A stretch of DNA of 64,000 nt from Siphonodentalium dalli (lineage: Eukaryota; Mollusca; Scaphopoda; Gadilida; Siphonodentaliidae), in NCBI GenBank assembly GCA_032622095.1, contig CP136069.1:13376450-13440449 (forward strand), written 5' to 3'. The notes under the pieces were generated by a model. The model saw nothing but the letters and a program-made list of their open reading frames with translations. It was not told where the DNA came from and ran no database searches. Shown here one piece after another: positions 49,700 through 59,699 of this stretch; the stretch's first letter is position 1; the number at the start of each line of letters is the position of its first letter. Made by a program: the position numbers and the translations under genes.

Positions 49700-49716
49700 T
49701 TTAATAAAGAGCGTTT
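47989..49716 (+). repeat. Three copies of the AAAGAGCGTTT motif in the nuclease gene
   Basis: Copies at 47989-48000 (intron 1, next to the acceptor), 48524-48534 (intron 2, GAAGAGCGTTC) and 49706-49716 (3' flank), all on the coding strand. The third starts 7 bases after the stop codon and overlaps the poly(A) hexamer. Surrounding sequences are unrelated to one another, so this is not a simple duplication. Confidence 0.8.
49703..49708 (+). other. Candidate poly(A) signal of the nuclease gene
   Basis: AATAAA begins 4 bases after the TGA stop, which would give a very short 3' UTR. A (TA)n run follows at about 49721-49733. Confidence 0.4.
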
Positions 49717-49719
49717 GAT

Positions 49720-50170
49720 TTAATATATATATATAATTTTATAATATGTTTGCAGACTTTAGGTCAATTTCATTATTACGAAAATAACATTTCATGGTGA
49801 AATGCCTCAGAATATTCAATATGAACTCAATGTACCAGTAAAAGATATTGTGTGCTGCGATACTCTCAGATCATGGAAAGACTACTATGATTAACTAACA
49901 CTATGACAAAAGTATTCACCCTAACATTCTATATGCCAATCAAACTGAATCACTAGCCACTCTAAATAATTTTTCCACTGATACTGAACTAGACAATTTC
50001 CATATGATACCACGCTTAATGTAAGGTATAGTAATAAATACATGTACAGTGTAAAATTTATTTTTGTCTGTACTAGTTAGTAAATTTGTTTGATTTGTTT
50101 CCGAAGTTATTTGACTAACAGCAATATTAATAAAACAATAAAAAAGTTCCAAAAATCAGACATTCCATCT
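49720..50170. other. Intergenic, between the convergent genes
   Basis: AT-rich; no gene recognised. Confidence 0.6.
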
Positions 50171-50174
50171 TTAA

Positions 50175-50627
50175 AGGCACGGATGGCCTCGTGGTGGGTA
50201 TTGTTGTTAAAATTGACACATCCGATAGAAAACCACCATAAACAGAAAGAATATTAAGTAAAGGTATAGACATATTTTGTTCTTATACCAATCATAAACA
50301 CATGTCCCCAGAACACAAATTAACCCCACCCCAATAATACTTAATTATACTAGTATCCAGTTTGTATGCTTTGTTATGTGAACAAAAGCAAAAAAATGTT
50401 ACATAACCTGGCTTTTGTTTACATAACACAGCGTACAAACTTGACAATAAGAACATACCATTGCGCAAAATTTACAGTATGATTGGTATAAGATTTTCTA
50501 TACCGGTATTTTAATATTCTTTCTGTTTATGGCAGTATTAACAGGTGTGACTATTTTAGTTTCAACAGGTGTGACTACCGGTACATGTATTTTAACAGCA
50601 TGCCCACTGTGAAGGCCATCTGTGCCT
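50175..50627. mobile_element. MITE, TTAA-flanked, divergent copy 3
   Basis: The ends AGGCACGGATGGCCTCG and, inverted, AGGCACAGATGGCCTTC are flanked by TTAA at 50171-50174 and 50628-50631. It shares terminal words and the AACCACCATAAACAGAAAG type of subterminal block with copies 1 and 2 but belongs to a different subfamily. It has no AAAGAGCGTTT motif. It lies between the nuclease and transposase genes. Confidence 0.8.
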
Positions 50628-50656
50628 TTAAGGGCAACAGTTCATATTGAATATAA

Positions 50657-52717
50657 TCAGCATTTCGTGATAGGGGTCTGGAAGTTTACAAGGTACGCAC
50701 ACACAGTGAACACTTGTTCAGCAATATCTTTCATTGACAGCTTAAGTTCACCATCAAGGATATGGTAGGTTTTAATCCTCTGAATTGCTCGTTCAATGTG
50801 TATGCGTACCCTTGAAATACTTTCAGAATTTGCTATCTCCCCTGATGTAAACTGGGATCTGTCTGCACCTTTGAAAGCAGGCATATAATTTTTCACACCC
50901 ATTTCATTCATGACACTATGAACAAGGAAGCCACGGTTAGCCATCACTGCTCCCTTTCCCATTTTTAAATTGTGTAAAAGGTCCTGCGACTGACAGGTAA
51001 TGTGTTTGTCAGAGGCCCGTCCACCATACATGCGGCTTACATAGCTTATGCCCATATGAGGACTAATTCCAACAAGGAATTTGTATGTGTTGTGGCTTTT
51101 GTAGGAAGAGTAAAGCTGTTTCTTTGCATCGGGGCGACTGGGATTCTGTATGAAAAGTTCAGTACAGTCTAGAATCACCTGTACATCATTGTATTTACCC
51201 ATAGCAGGTGATACATTTTTGCTTGTAACTTCATGAGATGGAAGTTCACATAGAGTTTTCAGGTCACTGTACATCAGTGTCACCCATGAAGTGACCACTG
51301 AGGAAATTGTTCCTACAGAAACACTAAATCTTCCAGCCAGATCCTCGGTCAGAAGCCCCACACGAAGCCTAACAGTTGTTATGAAAATTTATCGATTAAT
51401 GTGAGCTTCCTTTCGGGTCCTCGTTTGGCAGTCTGAATATTAGAAGATGACATATCCGTATTTTGCGCACCCCGCCAATATTTCATTGACTTAGCTCTCA
51501 CTTCGAGAAAATCGAACAAAGCCTTAAATGTATCAACATTTGGGAAGCCAGTCCAAAACTGCATCCTTTTGTCGCTGGATGTTATATCATCTAATGACAG
51601 AATTTGAGATTTTAAAAGTTTGGATTCCCTCACTTTCTGTTCCAGAGAATCAATGTGCTCCTTTAATTCTGGTATGTATTCGGAGAATGAGCATTCATCC
51701 ACACCAGTTTGTATGTAGTCATGTGAACTTGGATGAGGTGTCACAGTGGTTGATGTCGCAGACTGGTCTGGCTTTATTTTCATCGGTGTGGAAAAGTTAA
51801 GCCGCTTCCTTTTAGTCCCTGTTGACGGTGGTGGTGTTATAAGAATAGCGCATGATGAATTCTTGGTTCTCCTCGGGGTTGGCTCTTCCTTGAACTTGAA
51901 GATAGTTGGCACATATCCTGGGTCGGAAGGTTTATGACCTTTCTTACCTGAAAATAAAGATTGATATAATTTAACATCATGACACTTAACACCGGTTAGT
52001 GATTGTAGAATCTTCATGTACTATACATGTACCGGTACATGTCAATACCATCCATGTATCATGCTGCCATGTTGAAAAAATTCATGCAAATCCATATACA
52101 TGTAATTGTATATACAAAAAATCACTTGTAGTTTATAAACAGTTTTTATTGTATGAATGAACATTGCAGCAGTATTACTAGTACTAGATTATAATACTTT
52201 AATTAGTATATGTTTATCTGCATGTAGGTCATGACAAATAGAGTCAAACTCAAAGATTACATTTCACAAAGACCTGACCAAATCTGATTTTATTGTTTAC
52301 AATTTCAAATACAATTTACAAATATCCACTCACCCCACCCCCATATTTTCAAACAAAGAAATGTTATGAAAATTAATTGTCAGATAAGTTGTAAACATTG
52401 TCGTCTTTGCAACTCCTCATAATTTCTAAATACGAATACTCACCGTCAACAGAATGATCAGAACACAGCCGATTCCATGTTTGATACTCCCAGTCATCCC
52501 GACGAATTGCTTTTATCCACAAATTCAACTGTTTTTTGTCGCTTGGAAATCGGTAGTACGAACGTTTTATGTTCGCGATTTTGTCCTTTCCTTGTTGGTT
52601 GTTACACAGTGGTGCGGCACAATTGCTACCACCACCGCTTTTCCGTCGAAATGCACGCGGAGATCGTATAATTTCATTGTTTATTGTGATAACGCCCGGA
52701 GAATCGCTGGTCGCCAT
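50657..52717 (-). pseudogene. THAP-DDE transposase (PIF/IS5-like), frameshifted and catalytically altered
   Basis: Exon 1 (52717-52444) encodes a THAP zinc finger with C33, C38, FP57-58, W67, C85 and H88. A donor, GTGAGT, joins across a 496-bp intron (acceptor TTTATTTTCAG) to exon 2 from 51947, completing the domain with GYVPTIF. A coiled-coil-like linker follows (ELKEHIDSLEQKV). Near 51383-51393, in AAATTTT, one frameshift separates GPERKLTLIDKF from VGLLTEDLAGRFSVS. The DDE_Tnp_4-type core (51361-50657) has D65 in VILDCTELF, YGGRASDKHIT, Asn142 in VMANRGF where Asp is expected, and E190 in RIHIERAIQRIK. The full length reaches the usual C-terminus. The first THAP His is followed by Ser rather than the usual Phe. 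It is probably inactive. It lies convergent with the nuclease gene. Confidence 0.8.
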
Positions 52718-52724
52718 TGTTTAC

Positions 52725-53340
52725 TTTCTACCAATTCAAACCGGAATTAGTCCATCGCGCAGGGGGAGATAATAACTATAAAAGACTGTATACTCGTCGG
52801 GACTTTCAATATTTTATTTCTGCCTATTAATATCACTTAATCTCCCGTATTAGGTATTTATTGTGTTATTTCTTAATATACCTGTTCTATTATGCAAATT
52901 CATAAGCTACAGTCATTATCTTGTATAAAATGTCAGATATACAAGACGATTTTCGGATCAAAGTGCAGAAATCGTTCGAATAAATCTCATGTACAGAACC
53001 GTCACTGCCATGATTGGTTTGAAATAGAACCGTAACACGCACCCGAGTTGATTACGAGGCCACAGCTCCCAGTTATAACCCCTATCGGGGTACTTTCTCA
53101 GCTATTTTACAGAAGAATAACACGGGTATACTTTATCGTCAGTGTTTGTCTTCAGAATGCGTTTCATATTTTATACGCCACGAAAAACAAAGAAATTGCG
53201 TCCACGTGGCTTGATTTTCAGTGATAACATGTTGATATTTACGCGTTAACTCGCTACCACCGAGTTAATTGTGGTCTAGTGTTCAGGTTTCGCTAACACG
53301 GCACTTTCGCAGCCTCTGTTCATTTAGGAAAGTATAATAT
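52725..53340. other. Upstream flank of the transposase; no gene
   Basis: 52737-52762, inverted (CTGCGCGATGG then ATTCCGGTTTG), weakly matches 45691-45713 (CTGCGAGTAG then GTTCCGGTCTG) upstream of the nuclease. This may be shared promoter or subterminal sequence. No coding sequence is recognised. Confidence 0.45.
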
Positions 53341-53344
53341 ATTC

Positions 53345-53480
53345 AAGATATCTATAATTATGCGCGATTTTGTCAAAAAATGATTATTTTCAATGATCAG
53401 GAATCGTAACAAATCAGGCAAGAACCATCACAATACCAGCGATAGAACGACTTCCGATGTAACATTTCCTACACAGTGAT
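53345..53480 (-). repeat. Inverted pair, right copy: candidate end of a large element
   Basis: Inverted partner of 42762-42890. The outermost shared word is CCTACACA at 53468-53475. Direct words ATTTCAATCA (left flank) and ATTTCAATTA (right flank) lie at or beside the edges but overlap the repeat edge, so they are not proven target duplications. Confidence 0.6.
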
Positions 53481-53589
53481 TTCAATTAAACGGCTAAAAA
53501 TGATAAATTTATAAGGGGGAAATGTTGACATAGTTTATGTTGACTTAGTCTTGATCAATCTCGTCCCATCCGGGTAACCACCTCCAACA

Positions 53590-54750
53590 ATGTTCAGCTT
53601 GAGTTCACTCGACCAATATGCCAAGCAAAAAGTTTCCACTATAACTAAGCAACATATTTATGAAGTATTGTACTTTAGTTACTAAAGTCACAAAATCATG
53701 TTTATTTTGGTCTGATGGTCTCTAAAGGGTAATGTATCGTGACTTAAGTACTGCCTCAAATACTATAAAACTTTGTACTTAAAATGTGATTAAATATAAA
53801 CTATAAATGTTGTAATATGTTGACCGTGATCATCTTATATCAAGTTTATAATATCAAATTGATAGTGTGGTGGTGTTCACATGTGTGTGTATTGTGAATG
53901 GGATTGCTTTTATGACTAATACATGTGCTAGGGGTAGCGAAATATGAGACAATTCATAAAATATATATATACATGTATACAATTACCCTTTTTCCAATGA
54001 CTTGACCCTAGCAATTGACCCTTACCTTATATGTACTATGACCTAGTCCGTTCGATGGACCATTAATGGCACTATAATTTCACATCATTTCTCGAACACA
54101 AGGCTCATCTGGTTACCAGCAGTGGGCTTTTTCAACTTTTCTCCTAATATTTGATGCCGTTGCTATGGAAACCAGATTTTATCCTGATACATGACTCATC
54201 ACATGGGCACCCACCTCCAAAACGTTTCCACTAGAACTAAGCAAAACATTATGGTGAAGTGCCATGCTTTAGTTGCTAAAGTCACAAAATCATATTTACT
54301 TGGTCTAATGGTCTCTTAAGGGTAATGTATCGTGACTTATGTACTGCCACAAATACTATAAAAACTAGTACTTAAATTGTGATTATGTATCAACTAAATG
54401 CTGTCCATGTTGACAGTTACTGAAGTATATCAAATGCATCATATACTAAATTGAATACGGTGATTGCGCCCTACTTTTTTTGCAGTATGATTGGGATTGC
54501 TTTTATGAGTAAATCACTAGGGTAGCGGAATATGAGACAATTAGAAAAAATAGACCAACATATAACTTTTTTGAGCCTTTATGTCATAGTGGCTCAGTCC
54601 GTTTGATGGAACATTATGGAGCACTATGAGTTAACATCATTTCTTCAAACACAAGGTTCGTTGGTTCTCAACAGTGGCCTTTTTTTATTTTTCTCCAAAT
54701 ATTTGATGTCGTTGCCTTGGAAACATGATTTTATCCGGCATTACTTTGCT
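53590..54750. repeat. Tandem duplication of about 590 bp
   Basis: GTTTCCACTA at about 53631 and 54224 starts parallel runs sharing GGGTAATGTATCGTGACTTA, GATTGCTTTTATGA and TATTTGATG-CGTTGC. Divergence is about 20%. Confidence 0.8.
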
Positions 54751-54779
54751 TTAAGAATCTTCTATCACTGTTTCTACAA

Positions 54780-56460
54780 TGGTCTGGCCTAGGTGTGTGA
54801 AGTTAGTCAGCCGTTCGGCGTTCGACATTCGTTTGACATTCGCGTGAAGTTGTTGGGCGTTCGCCGTTCGACATTCGTTTGACATTCAACTTAGAAAATT
54901 TCATTAAAATTCCAATTTCGGGTTTTGGCGGGTGAGGTGCTCCATTGATTCAGTTCGTGCTCCCCCGCTCGAATTTTCTGAAGTTTCCTCGGTTTTCCCA
55001 TTTTCCAGACCATCGCTGGACTTTTGCTTAGATGATTTTGTATAGGCCGCCATAGAGGGCACAGTTTCGTGTGAAGTTGGTTAGGCGTTCGGCGTTAGAT
55101 ATTCAATTGATATTCGACTTAGGAAAGTTTGACAAAAAAATCGATTTTTCGTCTTATTTTGTCCCAATTCGTGCTCCGCCACACGAATCTTGTCAAAATT
55201 CCATCGTTTCCCCCCAATTTCCGGACCAGAATTTTGACCAGATTCGTGTCGGAGCACGAATTGGGTCAAAATAAGACCTTTCACTCGAAAAACCAAAAAT
55301 CGATTTTCAAGTCAAACTTTTCGAAGTCGAAATCAACTGAATGTCAAGCGCCGAACGCCTAACTAACTTCACACGAAAATATTCTATTTTCCTTGAAAAT
55401 TTTGAAATCGGTAACATTCTGCGATCCGTGCATTTTGTTATGACCATTACTAGCGGGGAGGCACTCCCTCGCCAAATTTGGGGTCGGTCGGTCAATAAGC
55501 ATGGCCTGTGCCCTCTATAGCGGCCTATACAAAATCATCTGAAGAAATTTTCGAAGTCCAGCGGGTGTCCTGAAATTGGGAAAACGATGGAGTTTTGACC
55601 AGATTCGCGTGGCGGAGCACGAATTGGTTCCAAATAAGATCTTTCACTCGAAATACCAAAAATCGATTTTCAAGTCAAACTATTGTAAATCGAAATCAAC
55701 TGAATGTCTAACGCCGAACGCCTAACCAACTTCACACGAAACTATTCTGATTTTTCTTGAAAATTTTGAAATCGGTAACAGTCTGCGATCCGTGCATTTG
55801 GTTATGACCATTGCTAGTGGGGAGGCACCCCCTCGCCAAATTTGGGGTCGGTCTGTCAATAAGCATGACCTATACAAAATCATCTGGGGGTCCAGCGGGG
55901 GTCCGGAAATCGGGGAAAACGATGGAATTTGGACCAGATCCGTGTGGCGGAGCACGAATTGGTCAAATTAAGACCTTTCACTCGAAAAACTGAAAATTTA
56001 TTTTTGCGCCGAAGTTTTCTAAGCCGAGCGCCTAACGAACGCCAAACTGCTAGTTTGACATTCGATTTTATTTAATATTTAGAAATGGGTTGTAGTCTGC
56101 TACCCATGCACGTTGATTCCTAGTTGGGACACATGTCCTCACCAAATTTGGAGCCAATAAACACGGCTTGTATATAGTGCCCTATAATATGTTAGCAAAC
56201 AAATCATCAAAGCGGGGGTCCGGAAATTGGGGAAATCGATGGAATTTTGACCAGATTCGTGTGGCGGAGCACGAATTGGGTCAAAGGAAGTCCTTTCACT
56301 AGAAAAACTGAAAAATAATTTTTGGGTGAAAATTTTCTAAGTCAAATATTAATTGAATATCTAACACCGAACGCCTAACCGACTTCACACAAAAATATTT
56401 GATTTTTCTTGAAAATTTGGAAATCGGTAACAGCCTGCGATCCGTGCACAGTAGCAATGA
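54780..56460. repeat. Tandem repeat of about 340 bp, with an inverted first unit
   Basis: GACCAGATTCGTG-type landmarks at 55239, 55597, 55931 and 56249 (spacing 358, 334 and 318). Each unit also carries CGCCGAACGCCTAAC, AACTTCACACGAAA, GAAATCGGTAACA and CTCGCCAAATTTGGGGTCGG. The copy at 55063-55210 is inverted. Short frames on both strands come from the repeat. Confidence 0.85.
55063..55378. repeat. Palindrome of about 315 bp
   Basis: TTTCGTGTGAAGTTGGTTAG at the left pairs with CTAACTAACTTCACACGAAA at the right. The arms, about 145 bp, continue through GGCGTTCGGCG/CGCCGAACGCC and CAATTCGTGCTCCG/CGGAGCACGAATTG. Confidence 0.85.
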
Positions 56461-56474
56461 CATAGTATGTGTGC

Positions 56475-56476
<2 letters not shown>

Positions 56477-56547
<71 letters not shown>
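56477..56547. repeat. GA microsatellite
   Basis: About 35 uninterrupted GA units. The Leu-Ser repeat frames on the minus strand are artefacts of it. It is followed by GATAATTTATTGACAAAGAG, possibly the end of a dispersed element. Confidence 0.95.
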
Positions 56548-56549
<2 letters not shown>

Positions 56550-56550
<1 letters not shown>

Positions 56551-57165
56551 TTTATTGACAAAGAGCAACTCCAACAAAATATGCACAAATAATAATGAAG
56601 ATGATAAAGTTAATACAGATTAAAAGAAAATACAACAAAATCTATGCTAACCCATCTGGGACAACTATCCACCAGATGGGCTGAGTGCTCCTTGCCTGGG
56701 GAGGGCATATCCAATAATTGGCTGTCTTACTGCTGTGTTACTATGATGTCGTGTGGTGACAATTGTTCGTCGTAATTACTATGCCATAGTTAGATATGTC
56801 GCTCATGAACTGCTCTACCTGGACCACAATCTCCACGCAGAGTTCGGTCCCCTACGCAGGACTTACCACTGCCAGCACCTACACGTGATGTGATTTTTTT
56901 TTACATTTATTTATTTGAGACTTTTGTAGGTTACAATAGTTGTTCATTCTGCATTATTCTGAGATACTAAACAGTCCATTTTCATTTGAAAATTGACTAG
57001 ATCAAGCAAGAATTAATCGTAAGTAACAATTCATTCTGGATTGATCTAGACAATTTTACAATTTGTAACTGACAAAACAATTAAATAAAACATATTAGAT
57101 TTAATTAAGAAAATACACATGCCGGCAGCGTTCAGACATAGCGTAATGAGTGGACTGAACTCGGC
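56550..57165. other. No gene recognised
   Basis: Includes a moderately GC-rich stretch at 56640-56880 without coding signal, then AT-rich sequence. Confidence 0.5.
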
Positions 57166-57174
57166 ATTGCATCT

Positions 57175-57425
57175 TACATGGAACCATTAACCCGTTACGT
57201 ATCGCGGAGGATGATATCTACTCAACACCTATACAATGACATCTCTTATACAGTGTGTGCGATAGCGGCCATTATATCTTGCTTATCACAGGACATGTTG
57301 ACTGGACCCATTAACCTGTTACGTGTCGCGGAGGATGATATCTACTCAACACCTATACAGTGACATCTCTTATTCAGTGTGTGCGACACCGGCCATTAGA
57401 TCATGCTTATCACAGGACATGTTGT
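57175..57425. repeat. Tandem duplication, 124 bp
   Basis: GTTACGTATCGCGGAGGATG at 57194 and GTTACGTGTCGCGGAGGATG at 57318. Both continue with ATATCTACTCAACACCTATA, CAGTGTGTGCGA and CTTATCACAGGACATGTTG. Confidence 0.9.
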
Positions 57426-57429
57426 CTGT

Positions 57430-59640
57430 ACTAAGCTACATTGACCAGCCAACTTTTAGCTGACTGGTGACTGTAAGCTAATCAATTCGGTGTGAAAAAA
57501 CAAGAGGTAATAGCCAGATGCAGCCACATGTACTTGTAACCTGTAACGTGTGTTGCCATTGCGAACTGCAGTCACTGGATTTACAAGACTATTGTACACG
57601 TACATGGTCAAACCGTTTAGACGTTTTGTGTCAGTTTACTAGTGTAGCATTGCAACACATTTAATAAAGGGGAATACTCAAATCTGCTAATTTTGTCATA
57701 TTTTGGCTATCAACTTTATGCATGTATTAGTGTGTGCAGTGGGTTCTTGAAAGCAATTTGCAGACAAAGGGAAGAAAATGAAATACCCGCTTCATGACCA
57801 CCCACCCCCACCCTCATTGCATTTTTTTCACGCCAACTGTTTTCGATTCACCCCTCAAAATGAGCAAATATACCAGTTTAAACTAAAAGAAAATCTTAGC
57901 AGTCTGATTCTTTCCAGCTAAATGTCTTTTTGGCATTTTCCATTACATTATTACAACCCCAGGACAGAGAAATTGTAGCATCATGATCAAAAGCAAGATC
58001 ATAAATGAATTAACACTGGGTAAATTAGATGTGCATGTGCAGTATGGCAATATAATATCTGAGAAACTTCAACTCAACATTAGTTTGACGATATAGAATG
58101 ATATCATGGTACGACATTGCATAAAGTTTTCAAATGTGTTGATGAATGAAATGCAGGTGGCATTCTATGGAATCTGGAAAGTAGATATGTGATTCCTTGA
58201 TTCCTTATGTGTGGGCAAACATCCTAAATAAAGAAAATAGTTTTTGTAGCCTTTGTTTGCTGTCAAAGGCTGAGCGGCAAAGGTGATAATTGCAGATATT
58301 TCCTATATTGTTGACAAGCGAATGTCATATTTTGTCATTAAAATGAGTTTATGTGTATTACATACATACATTAAGCCATGTACTGTAAACTGTACGTGTG
58401 TCGTGGATGCCAGCCCATCCTCTCCGTTGTATACATGATTAGCCTACTGTAGAGTATAATAGACTGGTACCCTGTCCCAACTACAGCTACTCGCCCGTAG
58501 GGACAGGGATAGGCTAAACAGAAAGTGGAATTTTGAATTGTGTTTCCGGTTTGTGAGACATTGTTTTAATATAGAAAAGCACATTTCAACATCGGTACGT
58601 TTTTCTTACTTTAATAATACAAGACGCAAGTATATAACTTTGACAACTACTCAATCAAATTGAATAGAGTGTTTTTCACAGGAATCGACTAACCCCGATC
58701 AACGGCAATAAGTTAAATAGTGCGAAATCATGTTTTTGTAGCTTGGATATTTGGAAACTCTGATGTCAACAAACACCCCCGGCAACCGGTTGCATCAATT
58801 TTGTGTCGAAGTTTGCTGTCTCATGTCGCATTTTATTAACTAAATTCGTCGGGGATATATTTACGCTCATGTTGATACCAAAATTAACACAAGGGGTCAA
58901 TGTGATTTGCCTGGGTGCACCTTTTCCCATAAATTGCCAAACTTGGCTATACCGTCCCATGCTCTGACAAGTTGGTCAGTCTGTACAACATACATTTAAG
59001 GGGTTTATTTACATTACTGATAAAACAGGTATCTCCTTCACACATATATGTCAATATAAGTTGATGACGATAGTTTTATTTGTTCCAAATAAGTTTTGTG
59101 AGGTACTAGTAATCAACCCCCCTCCCCCCGCCCCCCTCGTGCACGGTTACATCAACATTGAAGAAGTTTGCTGCCTCATGTCTGATTTTTTTATTTCGAT
59201 GTTTCGGCTATATTATTGTGGTCATTTTAGTACCAAAATCATCTATATGAGGCAGATATTTTTGTTTGCGTGAGGTGTTTTGTGTCAAACGGGAAAATCT
59301 GAGTTGTCTGGGAGCAACGGAGCCTGAGGTTTAATATTACTAGTGCATATTATTTGTTGTTGTCTGTATGTCAGTATGGCTATTCATGTTTGACCATACC
59401 AGTATATATTTTTTTTATAATAATTTTGAGTCTCAGCTAAATGTGTACTATATTGCATGTATATAATTAAAAATCCGCTTGTCAACAATATAGGAAAGTT
59501 GCCAGTTACTTGCCGATGGCCGGTGGTTTTCCGCACATGGTCGACGAGTTTATCAGCCATGGAAATCACTGTTAGATTAGCCGTAAGTGTGCGGATTTCC
59601 TCCACCATTAAAACTGGCAATGTCGTGATATGGCCTTAGT
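57430..59640. other. No gene; one diverged duplication
   Basis: 58790-58930 and 59150-59310 share GAAGTTTGCTG, CTCATGTC and TACCAAAAT words in order, about 365 bp apart. The rest is unique-looking AT-rich sequence. Small frames at 58766-59620 are unsupported. Confidence 0.45.
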
Positions 59641-59690
59641 GGCTAAAGCGACATAAAACCCCTATCAATCAATCAATCAATCAGTCTTCA
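59600..59690 (+). repeat. Retroposon-like 3' tail with TCAA repeats
   Basis: GGCCTTAGTGGCTAAAGCGA then CATAAAACCCCTA and (TCAA)n. This form is typical of molluscan LINE/SINE 3' ends; the body of the element was not delimited. A similar tail in the opposite orientation, (ATTG)n, is at 60334-60357. Confidence 0.5.
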
Positions 59691-59699
59691 AGTTAGGTA

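Noticed and set aside
1415-49716. The AAAGAGCGTTT motif as sequencing-adapter residue
   Set aside because: It shares GAAGAGCGT with a common library adapter, but flanks do not follow the adapter, copies are internal, and most are matched between the two palindrome arms or the two MITE copies.
56299-56588. Leu-Ser repeat proteins on the minus strand
   Set aside because: Translation of the GA microsatellite.
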